Shown here: positions 31,353 through 38,955 of the stretch, in pieces
Numbering within the stretch: the stretch's first letter is position 1
Layout of the letters: the number at the start of each line of letters is the position of its first letter
The notes under the pieces: generated by a model
Database searches by the model: none
Seen by the model: the letters and a program-made list of their open reading frames with translations, nothing else
What the model was told of the DNA's origin: nothing
NCBI RefSeq assembly: GCF_025699295.1
Contig: NZ_JAILWB010000009.1
Span: 1 to 64,000, forward strand
Source: Hydrogenophaga sp.
GTDB lineage: Bacteria; Pseudomonadota; Gammaproteobacteria; Burkholderiales; Burkholderiaceae_C
DNA: 64,000 nt
Reading direction: 5' to 3'
Program-made: the position numbers and the translations under genes

Positions 31353-31428
31353 CCGTTCGCCCTGAGCCTGTCGAAGGGCCCCACCGCACAGGGGCCTGGA
31401 AGGGCTTCGACAGGCTCAGCCCGAACGG
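31353..31428. repeat. REP-like inverted repeat
   Basis: Two arms of about 28 bases carry the core CTGAGCCTGTCGAAG in opposite orientation around a short GC-rich loop. This core is a widespread extragenic palindrome in proteobacteria. It stands between the convergent thioredoxin and purC genes and could act as a bidirectional terminator or mRNA stabiliser. A 14-bp direct repeat CGAACGGAAGCTTC follows (31422-31435 and 31442-31455), running into the purC stop codon. Confidence 0.85.
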
Positions 31429-31453
31429 AAGCTTCTTCGTACGAACGGAAGCT

Positions 31454-32362
31454 TCAGCCCATCAGGCGCGTGAGCGCTTCCTGGTATTTCGCGGCGGTCT
31501 TCTCGATCACCTCTTTGGGCAGGCGCGGCGCGGGCGGCGTCTTGTCCCAGGGCTTGCCGCCGACCTGGGCGGTTTCCAGCCAGTCGCGCAGGAACTGCTT
31601 GTCATAGCTCGGCGGGTTCTGCCCCACCACGTAGCTCTCGGCGGGCCAGTAGCGCGAGCTGTCGGGCGTGAGCACCTCGTCCATCAGCACCAGCCGGCCG
31701 GCCTTGTCCAGGCCGAACTCGAACTTCGTGTCGGCGATGATGATGCCCTTCTTGAGCGCGATCGCGGCCGCGGCCTTGTAGAGCGCGATCGACACGTCGC
31801 GGATCTGCGCGGCGAGTTCGGGTCCGATCATCTCCACCGTGCGCTCGAAGCTGATGTTCTCGTCGTGTTCGCCCATGGCCGCCTTGGCCGCCGGCGTGTA
31901 GATCGGCTCGGGCAGCTGCGAGGCGTTCTGCAGGCCCGCGGGCAGTTGCACGCCGCACACGGCCTGGCCTTCCTGGTACTCCTTCCAGCCGCTGCCGGCG
32001 AGGTAGCCGCGCACCACCGCTTCCACCGGGATCGGTTTCAAGCGCTGCACCAGCATCGAACGGCCTGCGACCTGCGGGGCCTCGGCCGCCGACACCACGC
32101 TCTCGGGCGCGTCGCCGGTGAGGTGGATCGGGCAGATGTTCAGGCCCTTGGGGCCCAACTGGTCGAACCAGAACAGCGAGAGCCGGGTCAGCAGCTCACC
32201 CTTGCCCGGGATCGGCTCGCCCATGATCACGTCGAAGGCGCTGACGCGGTCGCTGGCCACCATCAGGATGCGGTCGTCGCCCACGGCGTAGTTGTCGCGC
32301 ACCTTGCCGCGTGCCAGCAGGGGCAGGGAGGTGAGGGCCGAGGTATGGAGGGCTGGGGTCAT
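31454..32362 (-). CDS. purC: Phosphoribosylaminoimidazole-succinocarboxamide synthase
   Basis: 302 residues, slightly longer than E. coli PurC and typical of the betaproteobacterial/eukaryotic-like form. It has the N-terminal [30 protein letters not shown], the [21 protein letters not shown] signature, and [12 protein letters not shown] with [14 protein letters not shown]. It joins CAIR and aspartate using ATP to give SAICAR, the step after PurE. It is not in the purE-purK operon: the thioredoxin-like gene and a REP-like element separate them. An intrinsic terminator for the upstream gene lies just before its start. Confidence 0.97.
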   Translation of the reverse strand: MTPALHTSALTSLPLLARGKVRDNYAVGDDRILMVASDRVSAFDVIMGEPIPGKGELLTRLSLFWFDQLGPKGLNICPIHLTGDAPESVVSAAEAPQVAGRSMLVQRLKPIPVEAVVRGYLAGSGWKEYQEGQAVCGVQLPAGLQNASQLPEPIYTPAAKAAMGEHDENISFERTVEMIGPELAAQIRDVSIALYKAAAAIALKKGIIIADTKFEFGLDKAGRLVLMDEVLTPDSSRYWPAESYVVGQNPPSYDKQFLRDWLETAQVGGKPWDKTPPAPRLPKEVIEKTAAKYQEALTRLMG

Positions 32363-32389
32363 GATCGGATCGGGAATGGGCGGGACAAG

Positions 32390-32420
32390 AAAAAAGCCCG
32401 TTGAACAGCCAACGGGCTTT
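32390..32420 (-). terminator. Intrinsic terminator of the Bug-protein gene
   Basis: Perfect 11-bp stem (AAAGCCCGTTG with CAACGGGCTTT) with a 6-nt loop. On the minus strand it is followed by a run of T (complement of the A-run 32390-32395). It lies about 40 bp after the stop of the Bug protein gene (32462) and before the purC start (32362), so it insulates purC from that gene. Confidence 0.9.
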
Positions 32421-32461
32421 GAACTATTCCGGGTGATTATCGCAAGTTGGCGGCGCGGCGC

Positions 32462-33463
32462 CTACTTTGCCGACAGGCCCAGGCGTTCGATCAGTGCCTT
32501 GTCCTTGGCGAAGGTCTCGGCGGCCCACTTGCGGTAGTCGTCGCCGCTGCGGTACCACATGGCCTGGTTGAGCTGGCCCAGCACCTCGATGTGCTTGGGA
32601 TCGTCCATGGCCTTCTTGAAGGCGTCGTGCAACGTCTTCATCACCGCCGGGTCCATGCCCTTGGGGCCTGCCAGGCCGTAGGGCGAGGTGGAGACGACGC
32701 CGTAGCCCAGCTCCTGCGCGGTCGGCACCTCGGGCCAGCGCTGGGTGCGCTGTTCGCCGAAGGTGACGAGCAGGCGCATCTGGCCGCTGTCGACGAATTT
32801 GTCCCAGCCGCTGGCATCGCTCTGCGCCATCACGTGGCCCCCCAGCAGGGCCGCCACCAGGTCGGCGTTGCCCTTGAACGGGACGTGCGTGAGTTGCACC
32901 TTGGCATTGCCGGCCAGCTCTTCCATGATCAGGTGCGGGCTGCTGCCAGTGCCGGTGGAGCCGTAGTTGATCTGGTTGGGCTGCTTGCGCGCCGCCTCGA
33001 TGTACTCGTTGAAGCTCTTGTAGGGCGAGTCGGCCCTGACGGTCAGGCCGAAGGTGTAGCCCGAGACGCCAATGATGTAGCTGAAGTCGGTGAGCGGGTT
33101 CCAGTTGCTCTTCTGCATGTGCGGCAGGCGCAGCAGGCCGAGCGGGAACTGGGAGATGGTGTAGCCGTCGGGCTTGGCGGTCTGCGCCATGGTGCTCGGG
33201 CCGAGCGTGCCGCCGGCGCCGGGGCGGTTCTCGATCACGATGGGTTGGCCCAGGTGCTTGCTGGCGATCTCGGCCAGGGTGCGCAGGTGGCGGTCGGTGG
33301 AACCGCCGGCGGGCCAGGGGACGATCAGCGTGACCGGGCGGTTGGGGTAGGGCTGGGCCTGCGCCTGGGCAGCGCCCCAGGGCGCGGCAACGGCGGCGGC
33401 CGCGGTGGCGGCCAGCAGCAGCGCGCGTCGGCGGCTGGAGTGTTGGCGGGTTGTGCTTGTCAT
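32462..33463 (-). CDS. Bug-family (TctC-like) periplasmic solute-binding protein
   Basis: 333 residues with a signal peptide carrying paired arginines (SSRRRALLLAATAAAAVAAPWGAAQAQA). The mature part has the Bug signature YPNRPVTLIVPWPAGGSTDRHLR and VIENRPGAGGTLG, then INYGSTGTGSSPHLIMEELA. Bug proteins bind small carboxylates for tripartite tricarboxylate transporters and are greatly expanded in Burkholderiales; most are orphans, as here (no TctA/TctB membrane genes in view). It lies 73 bp downstream of the acyl-CoA ligase gene on the same strand and is probably in the same IclR-controlled unit, which suggests a carboxylate substrate that is then activated to a CoA thioester. Confidence 0.93.
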   Translation of the reverse strand: MTSTTRQHSSRRRALLLAATAAAAVAAPWGAAQAQAQPYPNRPVTLIVPWPAGGSTDRHLRTLAEIASKHLGQPIVIENRPGAGGTLGPSTMAQTAKPDGYTISQFPLGLLRLPHMQKSNWNPLTDFSYIIGVSGYTFGLTVRADSPYKSFNEYIEAARKQPNQINYGSTGTGSSPHLIMEELAGNAKVQLTHVPFKGNADLVAALLGGHVMAQSDASGWDKFVDSGQMRLLVTFGEQRTQRWPEVPTAQELGYGVVSTSPYGLAGPKGMDPAVMKTLHDAFKKAMDDPKHIEVLGQLNQAMWYRSGDDYRKWAAETFAKDKALIERLGLSAK

Positions 33464-33536
33464 GGTCTTGTCTCCTTGCTGGGGTGGTGGGTGCCGGGTC
33501 GGCGGTGGGGTGGCGCGGCGCGCGCGCCAGGCTTGC

Positions 33537-35252
33537 TCACGGGGGTGGAGCTTGTGCTTGTGCGTCGCGCGTGGCCTGCTGCTCCTGCAGTTCGCGCCAC
33601 ATCACCTTGCCGCTGCCCGAGCGGGGCAGCGCATCCACGAATTCCACAATGCGCGGGCTCTTGTAGGCGGCCATGTGGCCGTGCGCCCAGTGGATCACGT
33701 CCTGCTCGCTGACGTGGCCACGCTGCTCCGGGCGTAGCACCACCAGCGCCTTGACGCTTTCGCCGCGGCGGTCGTCGCGCACGCCGATCACGCAGGCCTC
33801 CTGGATCGCCGGGTGGTGGTACATGAGCGCCTCCACCTCGGCTGGCCATACCTTGTAGCCACTGGCATTGATCATGCGTTTGAGGCGATCCGTCATGTAG
33901 AAGTAGCCGTCCGCGTCGACGTGGCCGAGGTCGCCGGTGCGCAGGAAGCGCTTGCCATCGATCTCGATGAAGGATTCGCGCGTAGCCTGTGGATTGCGCC
34001 AGTAGCCCTGCATCACCTGCGGGCCGTGCATCACGATCTCGCCGGTGTGCCCGGGCGGGAGCTCGGCCAGGGTGTCAGGGTCCAGCACGCGGGCGTCGAC
34101 ATCGAATACCGGAATGCCCAGGCACTGCGGTCTGGGTCGGTGCAGCGGGTTGATGTGGGTCGCTGCCATGGTCTCGGACATGCCGTAGCCCTCGATGTAG
34201 TCCAGTCCGGTGAGCGCCTTCAGCCGCGCGGCCACCGCGTCGGGCATGGCCGCGCCGCCACCGCGGATGCAGGCCAGGCTGGAGAGGTCGAGCTGGCCGA
34301 TTTCCGGGTGGGCCAGGAAGTCGATCACCATGGTCGAGATCGCCTGCCACACGGTGACGCGGTAGCGCGCCATGCAGATGGCAGCCGCTTCGCGATCCCA
34401 GCGCGCCAGCACCACGATGGTGGCGCCGGCGTAGAGCGGGCCGTTGAGGCTGCCCGAAAGACCGGTGACGTGGAAGAACGGCAGAACGGCCAGGCAGACC
34501 GAGTCCTGCGATGTGCCGAACCAGCGCGCCCCGCCCACCAGGGTGCTCATCACACTGCGGTGCGTGTGCATGCAACCCTTGGGCAGGCCGGTGGTGCCCG
34601 AGGTGTAGGGCATGGCGCACAGGTCGTCGGGACCGGTGGTGAGCGGTCCCGGTGTGCATGCAGCGGCCAGCACGTCGGCCCAGGCGATGATGCCCGGGGC
34701 GCTCAGGGGCTCGCGCGGCGCGGTCACGAAGTCGGGCACGCGCAGGTCGGTGGGCGCGCGCAGGTAGTCGCTGTAGGTGGCCACGATCAGGTGGCGCAGG
34801 GTGCCGTCGCGGCCCGCACCATCCGCGCCCTCGGGCGCATGCAGGGGGCGCAACTGCGGCAGCAGGTCCTGCGCCACGAAGGCCACCGTGGCGCCGCTGT
34901 CGCGCACGCAGTGGCGCAGTTCCTCCACGCGGTTCATCGGGTTGACCGGCACCACGACGGCGTTGGCGCGAAGGATGCCGTAGAAGGCCAGCACCCACTG
35001 CGGGCTGTTCTGCATGCACAGCAATACCCGGTCACCCGGCTGCACGCCGCACACCTGCTGCAGGTGGCCCGCCACCTGTTCGGCCTCGCGCAGGAACTGC
35101 GCGTAGCTCAGGGGCGTGTCGTAGAACACGATGAAGGGCTTGTCGGGGTAGCGCGCGGCCGACACCTCGACGTTGTGGAACACGCTGGTCTGCGGCAGCG
35201 TGAGGTGCCGTGGCAGGCCGGGGGGCCAGTGGGCCGAAGGCAGGGATTTCAT
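33537..35252 (-). CDS. Acyl-CoA synthetase / AMP-dependent ligase
   Basis: 571 residues. ANL superfamily motifs are present: phosphate-binding loop YTSGTTGLPKG at 216-226, the GYGMSE adenine-binding segment, TGDLGHVDADGYFYMTDRLKRMI, and the C-terminal catalytic Lys in PRSGSGKVMWREL. It activates a carboxylic acid (fatty or aromatic; not decided by sequence) to acyl-AMP and then acyl-CoA. The Bug-type binding protein follows on the same strand and an IclR regulator is divergent. Two 17-bp palindromes lie in the shared promoter region (35287-35303, 35400-35416). The last residues are a Gln/Ala/Pro-rich tail. Confidence 0.92.
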   Translation of the reverse strand: MKSLPSAHWPPGLPRHLTLPQTSVFHNVEVSAARYPDKPFIVFYDTPLSYAQFLREAEQVAGHLQQVCGVQPGDRVLLCMQNSPQWVLAFYGILRANAVVVPVNPMNRVEELRHCVRDSGATVAFVAQDLLPQLRPLHAPEGADGAGRDGTLRHLIVATYSDYLRAPTDLRVPDFVTAPREPLSAPGIIAWADVLAAACTPGPLTTGPDDLCAMPYTSGTTGLPKGCMHTHRSVMSTLVGGARWFGTSQDSVCLAVLPFFHVTGLSGSLNGPLYAGATIVVLARWDREAAAICMARYRVTVWQAISTMVIDFLAHPEIGQLDLSSLACIRGGGAAMPDAVAARLKALTGLDYIEGYGMSETMAATHINPLHRPRPQCLGIPVFDVDARVLDPDTLAELPPGHTGEIVMHGPQVMQGYWRNPQATRESFIEIDGKRFLRTGDLGHVDADGYFYMTDRLKRMINASGYKVWPAEVEALMYHHPAIQEACVIGVRDDRRGESVKALVVLRPEQRGHVSEQDVIHWAHGHMAAYKSPRIVEFVDALPRSGSGKVMWRELQEQQATRDAQAQAPPP

Positions 35253-35286
35253 GCGGGCAGATTGCAGTCGATGGGGTATGACATAT

Positions 35287-35303
35287 ATTCCGCCAAGCAG
35301 AAT
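35287..35303. promoter_or_regulatory. Candidate IclR operator 1
   Basis: ATTCCGCCAAGCAGAAT, a 17-bp imperfect palindrome, 35 bp before the acyl-CoA ligase start. It matches the second site at 35400 at 13 of 17 positions, with the same spacing of half-sites. A-T-rich half-sites of this form are common for IclR-family regulators; the neighbouring gene encodes one. Confidence 0.6.
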
Positions 35304-35399
35304 TTACGATGACGGCCTTCAATATACGGTTCATGTCGTGGAGCTGTAAACGGCGGTCAGGGAAAGCGAGCATGGGGAAGAGGCTGGTCGCAGCATAGA

Positions 35400-35416
35400 A
35401 TTCCGACCAGCGGAAT
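35400..35416. promoter_or_regulatory. Candidate IclR operator 2
   Basis: ATTCCGACCAGCGGAAT, a 17-bp palindrome with 6-bp half-sites that are mirror images except at one pair (ATTCCG/CGGAAT is perfect). It lies 49 bp before the IclR gene start, suiting autoregulation. It is 113 bp centre to centre from site 1. Confidence 0.6.
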
Positions 35417-35464
35417 AATGGCCCTGAAATTTCGTGGCCACCCTCCCGCTACGGAGATCCCCCC

Positions 35465-36292
35465 ATGGGCCGCCAGCGTCACGCTCCTTCAATACCTCTT
35501 GCCGACACCGACCCCGCGCAGGACCGCCGCTTCGTCACCGCGCTGGCGCGGGGTCTGAGCCTGCTGCGCTGTTTCGGTCCGTCCGACCGCTGGCTGGCGC
35601 ACCAGGAACTGGCGCGCCGTGCTGGCCTGCCACAGGCGACGGTTTCGCGCCTGACGTTCACCCTCACCAGCCTGGGCTATCTGCGCCACCGCGCCGCCAC
35701 CGGCGAATACGCGCTCAGCCCGGCGGTGCTGTCGCTGGGATTCAGCGTACTGTCCAATTTCCAGGTCGGGCGCATCGCCCGTCCGTTCATGGAGTCTCTC
35801 GCCGAGCACACCCAGGCGGCCGTCTCGCTCGGCGTGCGGCACGATACCTCGGTGGTGTACGTGGCGCATTGCCGCAGTACGGCGCGCCTGATCCTCGGGC
35901 TGGACGTGGGCACGCGCCTGCCGTTCGCCGAAACCGCCATGGGCCGCGCGATCTGGTGCGCGTCGGACCCAGGCATGCGTGCACTGATGTCGCGCCGGCT
36001 GCAGGTGCAGGACGCCACGCGCTGGAGCGCGCGCAAAGCCGCCCTGCACCGCGCCGAGGTCGACGTGGCCGCGCGCGGCTACGTGGCGTCCGAGTCGGAG
36101 TGGGAAAGCGACATTGCCGCCATCGGCGTGGGCATCGATCTCGGTGACGGACGCGAGCCGCTGGCGCTCACCGTGGGCGGTCCGGCTTCGCGGCTGCAGG
36201 GTGCCTTGCTGCACGAGGACTTCGGTCCGGCGCTGGTGCGCACGGGGCGCGAGATCGTGGCGGCGATCCAGGCGGCGGGCTGGGAGGATTGA
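35465..36292 (+). CDS. IclR-family transcriptional regulator
   Basis: 275 residues. The winged helix-turn-helix (about 22-85) reads RFVTALARGLSLLRCF, HQELARRAGLPQATVSRLTFTLTSLGYL. The C-terminal effector-binding domain (about 100-270) has the IclR features VYVAHCRSTARLILGLDVGTRLPFAETAMGRA and a conserved AIGVGIDLGDG. It probably binds the two 17-bp palindromes upstream and controls the divergent acyl-CoA ligase and Bug genes in response to a small carboxylate. The effector is unknown. A GC-rich intergenic stretch separates it from the aldolase gene end. Confidence 0.92.
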   Translation: MGRQRHAPSIPLADTDPAQDRRFVTALARGLSLLRCFGPSDRWLAHQELARRAGLPQATVSRLTFTLTSLGYLRHRAATGEYALSPAVLSLGFSVLSNFQVGRIARPFMESLAEHTQAAVSLGVRHDTSVVYVAHCRSTARLILGLDVGTRLPFAETAMGRAIWCASDPGMRALMSRRLQVQDATRWSARKAALHRAEVDVAARGYVASESEWESDIAAIGVGIDLGDGREPLALTVGGPASRLQGALLHEDFGPALVRTGREIVAAIQAAGWED

Positions 36293-36401
36293 ACACCCCC
36301 GCCGCGCTTCGCGCTACCCCCTCAAGGGGGCGGTACTGGCCGTCCGGCAAAGCCGGCCCGGCGGTGCCTCTGGAAAAAGGCACTTCGCTCAGCCACCCAT
36401 G

Positions 36402-36426
36402 AAAAACGCCACCGCGAGGGTGGCGT
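36402..36426 (-). terminator. Intrinsic terminator of the aldolase gene
   Basis: On the minus strand ACGCCACC pairs with GGTGGCGT (8 bp) around a 5-nt loop and is followed by a T-run (complement of 36402-36406). It lies about 20 bp past the aldolase stop. Confidence 0.85.
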
Positions 36427-36447
36427 CTGGATGCTGCAAGCGCGCGG

Positions 36448-37512
36448 TCAGTGCACGACCTGGGCCAGTTCACCCCTGGCGTACTTGGCGGCCACCACCT
36501 GCAGGCTCTCGCCCTTGATCTTGCTGCCCTGGCCTTCGCAACCGAATTCGAGGTAACGCGCCTTGCAGACCTGCCTGGCGGCTTCGCGCGCGGGCTTGAG
36601 CCACTCGCGGGCATCGAACTTGTCCGGGTTCTCGGCCAGGAACTTGCGCACCGCGCCGGTCATGGCCAGGCGGATGTCGGTGTCGATGTTGATCTTGCGC
36701 ACGCCGTGCTTGATGGCTTCCTGGATCTCCTTGACCGGCACGCCGTAGGTTTCCTTCATCTTGCCGCCGTACTGGTTGATGATGGCCAGCAGTTCGGGGG
36801 GCACGGAAGACGAGCCGTGCATCACCAGGTGGGTGTTGGGAATGCGCTGGTGGATTTCCTTCACGCGGCTGATGGCCAGGATGTCGCCGGTGGGCGGGCG
36901 GCTGAACTTGTACGCGCCGTGGCTGGTGCCGATGGCGATGGCCAGCGCGTCGAGTTGCGTGGCCTTGACGAACTGCGCAGCTTCTTCCGGGTCGGTCAGC
37001 ATCTGGCTGTGGTCCAGCTTGCCTTCGGCGCCGATGCCGTCTTCCTCGCCGGCTTCACCGGTCTCCAGGTTGCCCAGGCAGCCGAGTTCGCCTTCCACGG
37101 TGACCCCGACCTTGTGCGCCATCTCCACCACCTTGCGGGTGACGTCGGTGTTGTAGTCGAACGATGCCGGCGTCTTGCCGTCTTCCATCAGCGATCCGTC
37201 CATCATCACCGAGCCGAAGCCCAGGTTGATGGCGCCTTCGCAGACCTTGGGCGAGGTGCCGTGGTCCTGGTGCATGACCAGAGGGATGTGCGGGTAGGCC
37301 TCCATCGCCGCCTGGATCAGGTGCTTGATGAAGGGTTCGCCGGCGTATTTGCGGGCACCGGCGCTGGCCTGCAGGATCACCGGCGCGCCGACTTCGTCGG
37401 CCGCGGCCATCACGGCCTGCACCTGTTCGAGGTTGTTGACGTTGAAAGCCGGAATGCCATAGCCGTTGGCGGCGGCGTGGTCGAGCAGTTCGCGCATGGA
37501 AACGAGCGCCAT
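36448..37512 (-). CDS. fba: Class II fructose-bisphosphate aldolase
   Basis: 354 residues. This is the zinc-dependent class II enzyme of the Calvin-type (CbbA/FbaA) subgroup: [18 protein letters not shown], the zinc His in [37 protein letters not shown], and [13 protein letters not shown] with [11 protein letters not shown]. It cleaves fructose 1,6-bisphosphate to the two triose phosphates, or runs backwards in gluconeogenesis. Pyruvate kinase, another glycolytic gene, lies on the same strand 1.4 kb upstream, but the PAP2 gene and a decayed gene on the other strand separate the two. It has its own intrinsic terminator. Confidence 0.96.
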   Translation of the reverse strand: MALVSMRELLDHAAANGYGIPAFNVNNLEQVQAVMAAADEVGAPVILQASAGARKYAGEPFIKHLIQAAMEAYPHIPLVMHQDHGTSPKVCEGAINLGFGSVMMDGSLMEDGKTPASFDYNTDVTRKVVEMAHKVGVTVEGELGCLGNLETGEAGEEDGIGAEGKLDHSQMLTDPEEAAQFVKATQLDALAIAIGTSHGAYKFSRPPTGDILAISRVKEIHQRIPNTHLVMHGSSSVPPELLAIINQYGGKMKETYGVPVKEIQEAIKHGVRKINIDTDIRLAMTGAVRKFLAENPDKFDAREWLKPAREAARQVCKARYLEFGCEGQGSKIKGESLQVVAAKYARGELAQVVH

Positions 37513-37664
37513 GAGATTCCCCTTGAGCAGTTGGTAACCGTGATGTAACCCGGCATTTTACTTGGGGCCGTGATGCGGAATGTGAGGCTTCGTGCCATTT
37601 CGCATGCGTTTTCATCCGGCCTTCATGTGCGCCCGCCAGACTGCGCCGAACCTCGGACACCGCC

Positions 37665-38216
37665 ATGGCCGCACTCGACTCCCTGCTCTTTCTCTGGATC
37701 AATGCCACGGCGGACACGCCGCCGTGGTTGCTCGTGCTGGCGCGGTGGATGTCCACCGACCTGCCCACCCTGGCGTTGCTGGGCATCCTGCCACTGGCCC
37801 TGGCGGGGCGCGGTGGGCGCCGGCAGTTGCTCGGGGCTTGTCTGGCGATGGCACTGGCCTGGCTGGCGGTGCGCGGCGTGCGCGAAGTCGTGCACGTGGC
37901 GCGGCCGTTCGAACTCGGGCTGGGGGTGCAGTGGCTTGACCACGCCGCCACCGCTGGTTTTCCCAGCTTTCATGCGGCCGTCGCGGGCGCCTGGGCGGCG
38001 GGGCTGGTGGCATTCGCCCGCCAGCGCTGGCGCCCATGGCTGGCCGTGTCTGGCGGCACGGCGCTGGCGATCGCATGGAGCCGGGTGTTCCTGGGCCTGC
38101 ACTTCGTCTCGGACATCGCCGCGGGCCTGTTGCTGGGTGCGATGTGCGCGCTCGTCGCGCGCCAGCTGATGGGCGGGTACGGCCGCAGCCGCCGTGCCGT
38201 GCTGCCGGCAACCTGA
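37665..38216 (+). CDS. PAP2-family membrane phosphatase
   Basis: 183 residues with five to six hydrophobic helices. The three PAP2 motifs are seen: VREVVHVARPFE (Arg-Pro of motif 1; the usual Lys is replaced), PSFHAAVAG (motif 2 His) and SRVFLGLHFVSDIAAG (motif 3 Arg, His, Asp). Members dephosphorylate lipid phosphates such as undecaprenyl pyrophosphate. The substitution in motif 1 makes substrate guessing unsafe. It is divergent from the aldolase gene. The next region downstream holds a strong hairpin and the DUF481 remnant. Confidence 0.85.
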   Translation: MAALDSLLFLWINATADTPPWLLVLARWMSTDLPTLALLGILPLALAGRGGRRQLLGACLAMALAWLAVRGVREVVHVARPFELGLGVQWLDHAATAGFPSFHAAVAGAWAAGLVAFARQRWRPWLAVSGGTALAIAWSRVFLGLHFVSDIAAGLLLGAMCALVARQLMGGYGRSRRAVLPAT

Positions 38217-38263
38217 CACCCCTCGTTACAACGCCGGGGGAACCGCGGCGCTGCAACAAGGAG

Positions 38264-38306
38264 TCCTTTCCGGGGCCTGCCCCCTCACTTCCTGCCCCGG
38301 AAAGGA
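38264..38306 (+). promoter_or_regulatory. 13-bp hairpin covering the ribosome site of the DUF481 remnant
   Basis: Perfect 13-bp arms, TCCTTTCCGGGGC (38264-38276) and GCCCCGGAAAGGA (38294-38306), around a 17-nt loop. The right arm contains the only purine-rich ribosome site (GGAAAGGA), seven bases before the ATG at 38314. Folded, it would hide that site. Confidence 0.6.
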
Positions 38307-38313
38307 TCCCGCC

Positions 38314-38813
38314 ATGCCCCGTTGTTCCCTGTCCGTGACCCTGAGCGCCGCCAGCCTGCTTCTGTTGCCGGCGCTCTTGCAGGCCCAGGTCACGCTCAAG
38401 CCCGACGGCCAGTGGCGCTACCTGCTGACGGCCGGCGCCAATGTCTCCTCCGGCAACAACAACGCGAGCTCGCTGAATCTGGCGGCCGAGGCGGCGCGCC
38501 AGACCACGTACGACAAATGGACCTGGGGCGCGAAGGCCGATCATGCGTGCAACGACGGCGTGGCCACCACGGAGCGTTACGGCCTGCGAACCCAGTACGA
38601 CCGCGACTTCTCCGTCGACGTGTCCGCCGGCCTGGGCTACACGAACGACCGCTATGTAGTGGCCACCGACGCCGAGGGCGCCATGCGCGAGCGCTATGGC
38701 CGGATGGAACTGGTGCTGTCGGAGGAGGCTACCGCTATGACAGCGACCCCGGCACCAACGTCGAGAAGGCCCACGCGCTGTTCGTGACAGGCGTCTCCAT
38801 GCGGATCGACTGA
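38314..38813 (+). pseudogene. DUF481 outer-membrane protein remnant, frameshifted and internally deleted
   Basis: The first frame (38314-38787) gives a signal peptide and a DUF481 start (WRYLLTAGANVSSGNNNASSLNLAAEA). It ends in an unrelated tail (ATAMTATPAP). The next frame resumes a convincing DUF481 C-terminus, YRYDSDPGTNVEKAHALFVTGVSMRID, ending at 38813. The switch falls at about 38720-38735, just after LVLSEEA. Intact DUF481 proteins are around 250 residues or more with strands between these blocks; here only about 165 remain, so part of the barrel is missing as well as the frame being broken. An earlier jump, between FSVDV and SAGLGYTNDRY, may be a second deletion. Confidence 0.7.
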
Positions 38814-38823
38814 ACTGGCCCCC

Positions 38824-38933
38824 ACGCTCCACCGCTGCGCGGGTCGCTGCCCCCCGAGGGGGCTGATCCGGCTTGGGGCGGCCCGGCGCCGGATCGGCAG
38901 AGCCCCGACGCTCCACCGCTGCGCGGGTCGCTG
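38824..38933. repeat. Intergenic repeat block, with copy 2 of the 43-bp repeat
   Basis: Contains 38855-38897, identical to 16504-16546. It is flanked by two copies of a 26-bp unit starting ACGCTCCACCGCTGCGCGGG (38824-38849 and 38908-38933). Together they fill the gap between the DUF481 remnant and the end of the pyruvate kinase gene. Confidence 0.8.
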
Positions 38934-38955
38934 GCCCGCGCGGAGGCTGGTGCCG

